A stretch of DNA of 64,000 bases, taken from Cupriavidus sp. AU9028 (GTDB lineage Bacteria; Pseudomonadota; Gammaproteobacteria; Burkholderiales; Burkholderiaceae). The translations under genes and the position numbers were made by a program. The DNA lies in the NCBI RefSeq assembly GCF_019795295.1, contig NZ_JAIMCG010000010.1, positions 62,001-126,000 of the forward strand, written 5' to 3'. Each line of letters opens with the position of its first letter. Positions within the stretch are counted from its first letter, which is position 1. Below, in pieces: positions 1 to 8,604 of the stretch. The notes beneath the pieces were generated by a model. The model saw only the letters and a program-made list of their open reading frames with translations, was not told the DNA's origin and did no database searches.

Positions 1-2
1 TC

Positions 3-3000
3 GAAATCTCGGCCACGGTGACCAGGGCGGCGGCCGTGCCGGAGAACGCCGACGCGAGCTGCCGTCCGGACGATGCCGGGAAAGGGCGGGGCACGCTGCC
101 GCCGTTTCGCGTGACCGTCGACGGACAACCGATCGACGGTGCGCCTGCCAGCGAGGCCGACGCGCAGCGTTGCGTGGACGTCGCCCTCGCGGCGACCGAC
201 ATCCAGATCCGCTACGATCCGATGCAGGTCACGCCTGCGCTGAATACCTGGGTGTCGCCTGAGAATCTCGCGCGCGGCGATGCCGTGCACTTCCGCACCT
301 GGACCAACTACAAGGCATGGATCCGGCGCGCCGAGATTCGCGTCTTCGGCACGCAGCAATCGCTCGACGAGTCGCCCTACGCCGTGGTGCCGGTGACGAA
401 TCCGGACGATACGGCGTGGCAGCCGCCCGCCGATGCGCCGGAGGACATGCGCTTCGTGCTGCGGGTCTACGACGAACGCGGACGGTTCGACGAGACCGCC
501 GCCAAGCCGCTGCGCCTGCTGGCGCGGGTGCGCGGGTTTGCCGACGCCGATAGCGCCGAGCGCGAGCGCCTGGCGGGCTACGGCGAAAACAGCCGGCTGG
601 TGCGCAATATCCCGGTCTCGGGCGGCACCGTCACGGTCAATGGCAAGTCCGTACCGGCCGGCTATCGGGTCGAGGCGCTGGGTGAACAGGTGCCGGTGGA
701 CCGCAACGGCGCGTTCGTGACGCGGCAGATCGTTGCGGCCGGATCGCAGCAGGTGCGGGTGACGGTCGCCGATCCGGCCGGCGCCGGCACGACCTTCGTG
801 CGCAACCTGGTGGTGGCGGACCAGGACTGGTTCTATGTCGCGCTCGGAGACCTGACGGTCAGCCGCAACTCGACGTCCGGACCGGCCAGCATCGTCGCGG
901 TGGACGCGGACGATACCTACGACAAGCGAACCTCGGTGCAGGGCCGGGGCGCGTTCTACCTGAAGGGAAAGATCAAGGGCGAGTATCTGCTGACCGCCTC
1001 GGCCGATACCCGGGAACAGCCGTTCTCCGACCTGTTCTCCAACTTCGCCAGCAAGGACCCGCGCTACCTGCTGCGGCGCATCGACCCGGACCAGTACTAC
1101 CCCGTCTACGGCGACGATTCGACCATCGTTGACGACGCCCCGACGCGCGGCAAGTTCTTCGTGAAGCTGGAACGGGGCGACTCGCACGTAATGTGGGGGA
1201 ATTTCCAGACCACCTGGACCGGCACCGAGCTGACCCAGTACTCGCGTGGCCTGTATGGCGCGAACCTGCTGTGGCGCTCGGAGGACAGCACGTCGGTGGG
1301 CGAGCGCCGCTCCAGCGCCAATGTGTTCGCGGCGGAGCCCGGCACGCTGCAGTCGCGCGAAGAGTTCCGCGGCACCGGCGGCTCGCTGTTCTATCTGCGC
1401 CGGCAGGACGTGACGGTCGGCTCGGAACGGCTGTGGATCGAAGTACGGGACCGCGACTCCGGGCTGGTGCTGGAGCGCACGCCGCTGCAGCCCGGTGGGG
1501 ACTACGACATCAACTATCTGCAGGGCCGCGTGACGCTGCGCGCGCCGCTGTCTTCGGTGGCGGACGGCTCCGGCATGCTGGTGCGTACCGGCGCGCTGCC
1601 AGGCAACCCGGTCTACCTGGTGGCCACCTACGAGTATGTGCCGGGCATGACGGAGATCGACGGGCTTGCCTACGGTCTGCGTGGCTCGCACTGGTTCAAC
1701 GACTATCTTCAGATCGGCGTGTCGGGTTACCGGCAGGGCGGCGGACAGGGGCGGCAGAGCCTGTTCGGCGTGGATGCCACGCTGCGCTATCGCCCGGGTA
1801 CCTACCTGAAGATCGAGAATGCGCGCTCGACCGGCACCGGCGCGGGCACGCAGTCGTCGCTGGACGGCGGCTTCGCCTTCGCGGGCTACGCGTCGAACGG
1901 CCAGCCGGCGGATGCGCAGCGGGTGGAGGGCGCGATCGATATCGGCGATCTGGTCGAGGACGGCAAGGGCCGCGTCAGTGGCTACTGGCAGAACCGTGGA
2001 CAGGGCTTCTCGGGACCGGGCCAGATCGGCTTCGGCGGCGAGGCGGTGCGTCAGCAGGGCGCGCGGGTGGACCTGCCGGTGGGCGAGGACACCCGGGTGA
2101 TCGCCCGTGCCGACAAGCGCGAGGCCTACAGCCAGGACACCTCCTCGGCCGAAGCGAGCGTGCGGCATCAGATCGACGAACAGTGGGCCGCCAGCATCGG
2201 CGCGCGTTCGGACGAACGCGGCACCGCCTCGCCGCTGGTGCAGAGCAGCTACCTCGCGCAGCAGGGCCGGCGCACCGATGTGGTGGCGCGGGTCGACTAC
2301 AAGCCCGAGGCGGAACCGGTGGCACCGCCGCCTGGCGCCGATGGCGGCGCTGCCGCCGCAGCGACGCCGCCCTGGGACGCGTACGGCTACGTGCAGCAGA
2401 CCGCGCAGCGCACCGGTTCGCGCAGCGACAACGACCGCGCCGGCATGGGCGGGACATGGCAGGTCACGGACCGCTTCCGCGTTGGAGCCGAGGCGTCGCA
2501 AGGCGACGGCGGCTTCGGCGGCAAGCTCTCGGGCGACTGGCGCGTCAACGATCGCAGCAATCTCTATCTGCAATATGCGATGGAGACCGAGCAGCCCGAC
2601 CTTGGCTATCGCGGCCGCTTCGGCTCGCTGACCGGTGGTGGACGTACCCGGATGTCCGACACGGTGTCGCTGTTCACGGAATCGCGCTACGCCTACGGCA
2701 GCGGTCCGCAGAGCCTGACGCAGGCCTTCGGCGTCGAATACGCGCCGACCGACCGCTGGACCTACGGCCTGCGGGCGGAAGCGGGGCGTGTGTCGGACCT
2801 CTATGCGGGCGACATCAAGCGCTGGACCACGGGGGCGTCGGTAGCGTACAAGGACGACCGGCTCAAGGCCACCTCGATGCTGGAATTCCGCCGCGAGCAG
2901 AGCAATCTGTCGGGCGATCGCGACAGCTGGCTGTTCCGCAATACCATGGGCTACCAGGCCACGCAGGCATGGCGACTGCTCGGCAAGTTCAACCTGGCGG

Positions 3001-3572
3001 CAAGCTCGTCCAGCCGTGGCGTGTTCTTCGATGGCGACTTTACCGAGCTGGTGCTGGGGGCCGCCTATCGTCCGGTGGACAACAACCGCTGGAACGCGCT
3101 CTTCAAGTACACGTACTTCTACAACATGCCCTCGCCGGGGCAGTACACGCCGGGCAGCGGCACCTTCAACCCGTCCGTGGCCGACTACTCGCAGAAGAGC
3201 CAGGTGGTCTCGGTCGATGCAATCTGGGACGTGATGCCGGTGTTGTCCCTTGGCGCCAAATATGGCCTGCGCTGGGGCAGTCTGAAGCCGACCAAGGCGG
3301 AAGGCGAGTGGTTCTCCAGCACCGCGCAATTGGTGGTGCTGCGTACCGACTGGCACGTGGTGCACCAGTGGGACGCGGTGCTGGAGTTCCGCCGGCTGTG
3401 GGCACGCGAGGCGCAGGACGCGCGCGCGGGCATGCTGGCCGCGGTCTACCGCCATATCGGCAAGAACACCAAGGTCGGCGTGGGGTTCAACTTCACCGAC
3501 TACTCGGACGATCTGACCGATATGTCGTACCGCCACCGCGGCTGGTTCCTGAACGTCGTCAGCGCATGGTAG
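3..3572 (+). CDS. Large outer-membrane beta-barrel-like protein, 5' end cut by the window edge
   Basis: The frame is open to the left edge; the first GTG (18) has no Shine-Dalgarno, so the true start lies outside. About 1,190 residues are visible. The first ~270 look all-beta, like Ig- or carboxypeptidase-regulatory-type modules (for example GGTVTVNGKSVPAGY near residue 205). The remainder is rich in alternating aromatic/polar strands, glycines and short Asp/Asn turns, and the chain ends in ...VVSAW, a terminal aromatic residue as in BAM-assembled barrels. No TonB box or plug domain was recognised. It converges with the multicopper oxidase gene and overlaps its end by 14 bp. I do not recognise the family; an outer-membrane or surface role is inferred from composition only. 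Confidence 0.6.
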   Translation, partial: EISATVTRAAAVPENADASCRPDDAGKGRGTLPPFRVTVDGQPIDGAPASEADAQRCVDVALAATDIQIRYDPMQVTPALNTWVSPENLARGDAVHFRTWTNYKAWIRRAEIRVFGTQQSLDESPYAVVPVTNPDDTAWQPPADAPEDMRFVLRVYDERGRFDETAAKPLRLLARVRGFADADSAERERLAGYGENSRLVRNIPVSGGTVTVNGKSVPAGYRVEALGEQVPVDRNGAFVTRQIVAAGSQQVRVTVADPAGAGTTFVRNLVVADQDWFYVALGDLTVSRNSTSGPASIVAVDADDTYDKRTSVQGRGAFYLKGKIKGEYLLTASADTREQPFSDLFSNFASKDPRYLLRRIDPDQYYPVYGDDSTIVDDAPTRGKFFVKLERGDSHVMWGNFQTTWTGTELTQYSRGLYGANLLWRSEDSTSVGERRSSANVFAAEPGTLQSREEFRGTGGSLFYLRRQDVTVGSERLWIEVRDRDSGLVLERTPLQPGGDYDINYLQGRVTLRAPLSSVADGSGMLVRTGALPGNPVYLVATYEYVPGMTEIDGLAYGLRGSHWFNDYLQIGVSGYRQGGGQGRQSLFGVDATLRYRPGTYLKIENARSTGTGAGTQSSLDGGFAFAGYASNGQPADAQRVEGAIDIGDLVEDGKGRVSGYWQNRGQGFSGPGQIGFGGEAVRQQGARVDLPVGEDTRVIARADKREAYSQDTSSAEASVRHQIDEQWAASIGARSDERGTASPLVQSSYLAQQGRRTDVVARVDYKPEAEPVAPPPGADGGAAAAATPPWDAYGYVQQTAQRTGSRSDNDRAGMGGTWQVTDRFRVGAEASQGDGGFGGKLSGDWRVNDRSNLYLQYAMETEQPDLGYRGRFGSLTGGGRTRMSDTVSLFTESRYAYGSGPQSLTQAFGVEYAPTDRWTYGLRAEAGRVSDLYAGDIKRWTTGASVAYKDDRLKATSMLEFRREQSNLSGDRDSWLFRNTMGYQATQAWRLLGKFNLAASSSSRGVFFDGDFTELVLGAAYRPVDNNRWNALFKYTYFYNMPSPGQYTPGSGTFNPSVADYSQKSQVVSVDAIWDVMPVLSLGAKYGLRWGSLKPTKAEGEWFSSTAQLVVLRTDWHVVHQWDAVLEFRRLWAREAQDARAGMLAAVYRHIGKNTKVGVGFNFTDYSDDLTDMSYRHRGWFLNVVSAW

Positions 3573-4941
3573 CGGCGTCGCCGTGGCCGCCGTGCCGGTG
3601 GGCAGGGGTGCCGGACGGACCCTTGTCCGCCGCAGGTTCGCCGCGGTCCGGCGCATCGTCACCGGTGTACGCGAACGCCACGGTGCCGGCCGGATGCCGG
3701 TACCAGCCCGGATCGCGGTAGTCGTCGCGGGCAAGGCCCGGCCGCACCTTGACCGTGGTGAACATGCCGCCCATCTCGATTGGCCCGAACGGCCCCTGCC
3801 CCGACATCATCGGCAGGGTGTTCTCGGGCAGCGGCATCCGCATCGAGCCCATGTCGGCCATGCCCGCCTCGCCCATCGCCATGTAGTCTGGAATCAGCGC
3901 GTTCATGCGCCTGGCCAGGTCGCGCTGCGGCACGCCGATCATGGTCGGCACGTCGTGACCCATCGCGTTCATGGTGTGGTGCGTCTTGTGGCAGTGGAAG
4001 GCCCAGTCGCCGGGGTTGTCCGCGAGGAACTCGATCACCCGCATCTGCCCCACCGCGACATCGGTGGTGACCTCGGGCCAGCGCGCCGATGGCGGTACCC
4101 AGCCGCCATCGGTGCCGGTCACCTCGAAGCGGTGCCCGTGCAGATGGATCGGGTGGTTGGTCATGGTCAGGTTGCCGAAGCGGATGCGGACGCGGTCGCC
4201 CAGCCGGACCGGCAGGCTGTCGATGCCGGGGAACACGCGGCTGTTCCAGGTCCACAGGTTGAAGTCCGTCATTTCCGCCACCCGCGGCGTGTACGAGCCC
4301 GGGTCGATGTCGTAGGCGGACATCAGGAAGACGAAGTCGCGGTCCACTCGCCTGGTATTGGCATTGCGCGGATGCACGACCAGGAAGCCCATCATCCCCA
4401 TTGCCATCTGCACCATCTCGTCCGCATGCGGGTGATACATGAAGGTGCCGGCGTGGCGCATCTCGAATTCGTAGACGAAGGTCTTGCCGGGCGGGATATG
4501 CGGCTGCGTCAGGCCGCCGACACCATCCATGCCGTTGGGCAGGATGACGCCGTGCCAGTGGACGGTCGTGTGTTCGGGCAGCCGGTTGGTGACGAAGATG
4601 CGCACCTTGTCCCCCTCCACGCATTCGATGGTCGGGCCTGGGCTCTGTCCGTTGTAGCCCCACAGATGCGCGGTCATGCCGGGGGCAAGCTCGCGTTCCA
4701 CCGGTTCCGCGACCAGATGAAATTCCTTCCAGCCATCGCGCATGCGCCATGGCAGGCTCCAGCCGTTCAGCGTGACGACCGGGTGATAGGGGCGGCCGGA
4801 GGTCGGCGCGCGCGGCGCCATGGTGGCGGCACCGATCTGCTGCGGCGCCTCCGGCAGTTGCGCGGCGCCCGCGCGCGAGACCAGCGCCGAGCCGAGCATG
4901 GCCGCGCCGGCGCCTTGCAGGAAATGTCTGCGGGAAACCAT
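3559..4941 (-). CDS. Tat-exported multicopper oxidase (copper oxidase)
   Basis: A 460-residue periplasmic cuprous/phenol oxidase-type enzyme, shorter than classical CopA/PcoA (~600). The start at 4941 gives a twin-arginine signal (SRRHFLQG) followed by a hydrophobic stretch ending AGA. Four copper motifs are visible in order: HWHG, HPHADE, HPIHLHGH and HCHKTHHTMNAMGHD, which together supply the type 1, 2 and 3 copper ligands including the axial Met. The C-terminal tail is Met- and His-rich (GMADMGSMRMP, HRHGGHGD), as in copper-tolerance oxidases. It is the last gene of a leftward set: the TolC-like gene stops one base before its ATG. A role in periplasmic Cu(I) oxidation is inferred from family and neighbours (copRS, His-rich protein). 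Confidence 0.9.
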   Translation of the reverse strand: MVSRRHFLQGAGAAMLGSALVSRAGAAQLPEAPQQIGAATMAPRAPTSGRPYHPVVTLNGWSLPWRMRDGWKEFHLVAEPVERELAPGMTAHLWGYNGQSPGPTIECVEGDKVRIFVTNRLPEHTTVHWHGVILPNGMDGVGGLTQPHIPPGKTFVYEFEMRHAGTFMYHPHADEMVQMAMGMMGFLVVHPRNANTRRVDRDFVFLMSAYDIDPGSYTPRVAEMTDFNLWTWNSRVFPGIDSLPVRLGDRVRIRFGNLTMTNHPIHLHGHRFEVTGTDGGWVPPSARWPEVTTDVAVGQMRVIEFLADNPGDWAFHCHKTHHTMNAMGHDVPTMIGVPQRDLARRMNALIPDYMAMGEAGMADMGSMRMPLPENTLPMMSGQGPFGPIEMGGMFTTVKVRPGLARDDYRDPGWYRHPAGTVAFAYTGDDAPDRGEPAADKGPSGTPAHRHGGHGDAATMR

Positions 4942-4942
4942 G

Positions 4943-6430
4943 TCAGTGTCCTTGGTGCGAGTGGGGAGCAGCAGCGGGAGCAGCAGCGGGAGCATCGGCC
5001 GGAGCCGTCGTCGTGGCATTGGCCGGAACGTCAGCGGGCCCGGATGCGGGGAGCGACGGCTGTGGCGGGGCCGCCTGTTGCGCGGGAAGCGCGCCGCCCA
5101 GGGCCGCCTGCAGGTCGGCCTGCGCCTGCCAGTAGTCGCGCAGCGCATCCAGATAGCCGTTGACCGCGCCGATCTGGCCACGCGCTTCCACCAGCAGCTC
5201 GAACACGCTGGCCAGCATGCCGTTGTAGCGCAGCAGGGTTTCGTCGAGGATGCGCTTGCGCAGCGGCACCACCTCGTCGCGATAGTGGCGGGCCACGTCG
5301 TGACGGATCTGGATGCTGGCATAGCGCTCGCGCACGGACGAGCGCGCGGCGATGGCCTGATCGGCCAGCGCACTGGCAGCCTGCATGTAGATTGCCTCGG
5401 CCCGCGCGACCCGGGCGCCGCCCCAGTCGAACAGCGGAATTTCCAGCCCGATCTCGTAGCCGGTCTCGCGTGGCTGCCCGGTCTCGGAGGTGTGCTCGTA
5501 GCCCAGTTCCAGCACGCTGACAAAGCGTGTCGCCCGGGTCAGCCCCAGCGACCGTGCCGTGCCGTCCAGGCGCAGGCGCCCGGCCTGCAGGTCCAGACGG
5601 CCCGCGATGGCGTGCGGTTCCAGCTGTTCGAACTGCGGCCGCTGTGCCGGCAGGTCCGGCAACCGCTCGGGCAGCTGGTACTGGGCAGCGGCGCCCCACA
5701 GTCCCATCAGCCGGGTCAGCCGCTCGCGCGCGGCGATGGCCTGCTCACGGGCGCGTGCGGCCGTGGCCGCCGCGTCGGCGTAGAACGCCTGCTCGCGCGC
5801 ATGGTCCAGTGCGCTCAGGTTGCCGGCGCGGGCCAGCTCGCGCGAGAACAGCGCGCCGGTCTGCGCGGCGTCGCGGACCTGTTCGGCGTAGCGGGCCGAC
5901 TGCTGCGCCGCGACGGCGGCGATCCACGCCTTGCGGGTATCGAGTGCGTGACGCAGCATGCGGTCGGCCACCAGCAGCCGCGTCTGGGCGAAGCGGCGCG
6001 CTTCGATGGGGCCGGCCAGCGGCAGGGTGATCAGGCGCATCAGTCCGATCGAGACGGTGCGTTCGATCTTCAGATCCTCGCCGGCGGTCGTGCGCGCGAA
6101 GGTGAACCCGGGGTTCGGCAGCCGCGTGGCCTGGACGTAGTCCGCCTCGGCGATGCCGAGCGCGGCAAAGTCGGCCTGAAGCGCGGGGCTGTTCAGCAGT
6201 GCGACCTGCACCGCGGCGTCGGCGTCCAGCGGTACGGCAAGCAGCTCATCCACACGTTGCGCAACCATGGCGCGGTCTTGCTCGCTTCTGGCCCAGACTG
6301 CATCCTTGCCCAGCCGCTCGCGCGCGGCGTCGGCGGTGGGGCCGAAGCCGCCATCCGCCGAGAAACTCGCGCAGCCGGAGAGCAGCAGGGCGGCCAGCAA
6401 GGGCGACATCCATTGCAGGGTGCGCGTCAT
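4943..6430 (-). CDS. TolC/NodT-family outer-membrane lipoprotein
   Basis: A 495-residue outer-membrane factor. The N-terminus is a lipoprotein signal (LLAALLLSGCAS, lipidated Cys about residue 20). The body has two long alpha-helical/beta repeats typical of outer membrane efflux proteins, with the conserved NP.L and LPNPGF patterns in the first half (about residues 78-115) and the internal duplicate LDLQAGRLRL further on. The C-terminus is unusual: an Ala/Pro stretch ending HSHQGH, a possible metal-binding tail. ATG at 6430 overlaps the TGA of the upstream His-rich gene by 4 bp (ATGA). No inner-membrane pump or adaptor gene lies nearby, so it either serves a pump encoded elsewhere or works with the adjacent oxidase, as in other betaproteobacterial copper clusters. 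Confidence 0.88.
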   Translation of the reverse strand: MTRTLQWMSPLLAALLLSGCASFSADGGFGPTADAARERLGKDAVWARSEQDRAMVAQRVDELLAVPLDADAAVQVALLNSPALQADFAALGIAEADYVQATRLPNPGFTFARTTAGEDLKIERTVSIGLMRLITLPLAGPIEARRFAQTRLLVADRMLRHALDTRKAWIAAVAAQQSARYAEQVRDAAQTGALFSRELARAGNLSALDHAREQAFYADAAATAARAREQAIAARERLTRLMGLWGAAAQYQLPERLPDLPAQRPQFEQLEPHAIAGRLDLQAGRLRLDGTARSLGLTRATRFVSVLELGYEHTSETGQPRETGYEIGLEIPLFDWGGARVARAEAIYMQAASALADQAIAARSSVRERYASIQIRHDVARHYRDEVVPLRKRILDETLLRYNGMLASVFELLVEARGQIGAVNGYLDALRDYWQAQADLQAALGGALPAQQAAPPQPSLPASGPADVPANATTTAPADAPAAAPAAAPHSHQGH

Positions 6431-7086
6431 GGCTGGCTCCCGCCCGGCGCAGGATGGTGATGATGATGCTCGTGCGCGCCTGCACTGTCCTGCGACGGAA
6501 GCGGCCCCGCGCCTGGGCGCCCCTGCTGCTGCGCTTCACGGGGGGCCGGCTGCGGCGGGGAAGCGTGGTCCTGGTGGGCGCCGGCACCGTGCCCCGCATG
6601 CCCGTGCTGGCCCTGGTGTCCTTGGTGCCCCTCGTGCCCGCTCGCTTGCGGCCGCTGCGTCGGCGGCCGGTGGCTTTCGTGCCGATGCGAATCGTGCTGC
6701 TCCGTTCCCTGCTGCTGCGCCGCATCCTGCTGTGTCCCGTGTCCGTGATGGTCGTGTCGATTGCCAGTGTGGTCGTGCACGGGAACTGGGGGTGGCGCCT
6801 GTACCGGAGCAGGCGCTTCGGCGTGATGATGCGGGTGACCCGGCGACGAGGAGGACGCGACCGCGGCATTGCTGTCTCGCCAGCGCGCGACGGGCGCCTG
6901 GGTGAATGGCTGGTAGCCCGCGAACGGGGACGGAATCGCGGCGGCCGGAACGCTGGCGTTGGGGTCGAGTGGATCGGCCGTCTGCCCGCTTGCGGGCGAC
7001 GTGAGCGGAAGCGCCATCAGGATGACGGCGGAAAGACGCGCGCACGACGGCACTGGCCGGCGCGCGGGCGTGGATTGGCGTGGCAT
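6427..7086 (-). CDS. Histidine-rich periplasmic protein, probable metal binder
   Basis: A 219-residue protein if started at 7086, which leaves a Sec signal (ARLSAVILMALPLTSPASGQTA). An upstream ATG at 7116 is also in frame; neither has a good Shine-Dalgarno. The mature part is low-complexity, with about 28 His grouped as HPHHH, HDHHGHG, HEGHQGH and a final HEHHHHH, separated by Gln/Pro/Ala. No fold is recognisable. It is translationally coupled (ATGA) to the TolC-like lipoprotein gene and belongs to the leftward copper set. Buffering or delivery of periplasmic Cu, Zn or Ni is inferred from composition and context; the family is not recognised. Confidence 0.7.
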   Translation of the reverse strand: MPRQSTPARRPVPSCARLSAVILMALPLTSPASGQTADPLDPNASVPAAAIPSPFAGYQPFTQAPVARWRDSNAAVASSSSPGHPHHHAEAPAPVQAPPPVPVHDHTGNRHDHHGHGTQQDAAQQQGTEQHDSHRHESHRPPTQRPQASGHEGHQGHQGQHGHAGHGAGAHQDHASPPQPAPREAQQQGRPGAGPLPSQDSAGAHEHHHHHPAPGGSQP

Positions 7087-7244
7087 GGCGAACTCGTGAA
7101 GGCAGGCCGCGCGCATGGATGCGCACCGGCCCGCGGGAATTGCGGACAGGCGGCAGGCGTCAGGGAGTCGTCACGCCACGGTTGGCGGCGTCATGGCCCT
7201 GTCGTTGCCGGAGAGATCGACGCGCATTGGGCGCACGTCGGCTG

Positions 7245-7706
7245 TCAGCAACGCGCGGAGGGCGGGCGAAGCAGCGAGTCGGGAATGGTGTCGGCGAGGG
7301 TGCCGAGCGGGGTTTGCGGCAGCATGTGTCGGAACTGGGACAGCGGCAGCGGCGTCGCCGGCGACAGGGCGGCGCTCACGGCGCACGTATCGCACGCCGC
7401 GCAGCCCGAGCCGGCTGCATGGTGATGGGTGGCCGCGGAACCGTCGTCGTGGGTCGGGCCTTGCTCCTTCAACGGCACCGCCTTGCCGCCATGCGCGTCA
7501 TGGCAGGCGCTGCCGGCCTGATGCGCCAGTGCGGCCTCCGCCTCGCTCTTGATGGCGGCGTGCCGGCTCATCATGGGAGCGAGGGGGGCAGGCATCGTTT
7601 CCACCGTGCATACCTTGCCGAGCGCCGCCATGGCCCCGGCCGCTGCCTGGCCAGGCAGCGCCAGGATCAGCAAGCTCAGCAGGATCAGGCGGAAGGTGCG
7701 GTTCAT
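7245..7706 (-). CDS. Small exported Cys/His-containing protein (DUF2946-like?)
   Basis: A 153-residue protein with a clear signal peptide (RLILLSLLILALPGQAAAGA) from the ATG at 7706. The mature part carries scattered metal-type ligands: CHDAHGG, HHHAAGSGCAACDTCA and a C-terminal Cys. The spacing CxACxxC in the middle resembles small DUF2946/CopL-type proteins that often sit beside copper genes, but I assign the family only tentatively. It is the first gene of the leftward copper set and is divergent from copR; a 13-bp dyad lies in the shared intergenic region. A gap of 158 bp separates it from the His-rich gene, so an internal promoter or leader there is possible. Confidence 0.65.
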   Translation of the reverse strand: MNRTFRLILLSLLILALPGQAAAGAMAALGKVCTVETMPAPLAPMMSRHAAIKSEAEAALAHQAGSACHDAHGGKAVPLKEQGPTHDDGSAATHHHAAGSGCAACDTCAVSAALSPATPLPLSQFRHMLPQTPLGTLADTIPDSLLRPPSARC

Positions 7707-7797
7707 TGAAGGGAAATCGGTCGCAAGGCAGTGCCGGCGGCGCAACGGCGTGCGGCAAGCCGGCATTGTAACCGGGGAAAAGGCTGCGCGGCGCTGA

Positions 7798-7827
7798 CGC
7801 CAGCATGACAATTCTGCAATGTTGGCG
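7798..7827. promoter_or_regulatory. Candidate CopR operator: imperfect inverted repeat between divergent genes
   Basis: CGCCAGCATGACA, a 4-base spacer ATTC, then TGCAATGTTGGCG; 10 of 13 positions pair across the dyad. The core resembles the TGACAnnnnTG arrangement of Cop/Cus response-regulator boxes. It lies 103 bases upstream of copR and 92 bases upstream of the small Cys/His-rich gene, the expected place for a box controlling both directions. Binding by CopR is inference. Confidence 0.45.
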
Positions 7828-7929
7828 CCAACCGCGCGCAAAAGGCGTCGAAACCGCCGGAAAACCCGCAGAATATCGGCTGTGACGGCGCGCGGCATGC
7901 AACGCCGCGCCCACCAACCCAACGTTGCC

Positions 7930-8604
7930 ATGCGCATACTGATCGTCGAAGACGAGCCCAAGGCGGGCGCCTACCTGTTGAAAGGCCTGAGCGAGTCGGG
8001 TTTCGTGGTGGACCTGGCCACCAACGGCCCGGACGGGCTGGCACACGCGCGCGCGCAGTCCTGGGACCTGATCGTGCTGGACGTGATGCTGCCGGGCCTG
8101 GATGGCTGGCAGGTGTTGCGTGAGCTGCGCCGCGAGTCCGATACGCCCGTGCTGTTCCTGACCGCGCGCGACGAGCTCGCGGACCGCCTCAAGGGCCTGG
8201 AGCTGGGCGCGGACGACTACCTGGCCAAGCCGTTCGCCTTCGCCGAGCTGGTTGCCCGCATCCGCACCATCCTGCGGCGCGGACCGATGCGCGAAAGCGA
8301 GGTGATCGAGGTGGCGGACCTGCAGATCGATACCGTCCGCCGCCGGGCCACGCGCGCGGGCCAGAAGCTGGAACTGACATCGAAGGAGTTCTCGCTGCTG
8401 CAACTGCTGGCGCGCCGTCGCGGCGAGGTGCTGTCGCGCTCGCTGATCGCCTCGCAGGTCTGGGACATGAACTTCGACAGCAATACCAACGTGGTCGACG
8501 TGTCGATCCGGCGCTTGCGCGCCAAGGTCGACGACCCGTTCGAGCACAAGCTGATCCACACGCGCCGGGGCATGGGCTACGTGCTGGACGAGGCGGCGCC
8601 ATGA
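7930..8604 (+). CDS. copR: OmpR-family copper response regulator, CopR/CusR type
   Basis: A 224-residue response regulator. Receiver domain about residues 1-120 with the acidic pair E7/D8, phospho-acceptor D51 (IVLDVMLPG), Thr in LFLTA and K in YLAKPF. The C-terminal winged helix (about 130-222) ends with the typical [26 protein letters not shown]. The start is the ATG that gives MRILIVEDE; longer in-frame extensions lack family similarity. Its TGA overlaps the copS ATG by 4 bp. In this family CopR/CusR/SilR activates periplasmic copper or silver resistance genes, and the divergent cluster (oxidase, TolC-like, His-rich) fits. The metal specificity is inferred from context, not from the protein itself. 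Confidence 0.88.
   Translation: MRILIVEDEPKAGAYLLKGLSESGFVVDLATNGPDGLAHARAQSWDLIVLDVMLPGLDGWQVLRELRRESDTPVLFLTARDELADRLKGLELGADDYLAKPFAFAELVARIRTILRRGPMRESEVIEVADLQIDTVRRRATRAGQKLELTSKEFSLLQLLARRRGEVLSRSLIASQVWDMNFDSNTNVVDVSIRRLRAKVDDPFEHKLIHTRRGMGYVLDEAAP

Noticed and set aside
1193-3721. An 842-codon frame overlapping the outer-membrane protein in another frame
   Set aside because: Arg/Gly-rich composition with no domain features; the main frame shows the coherent barrel-like protein.
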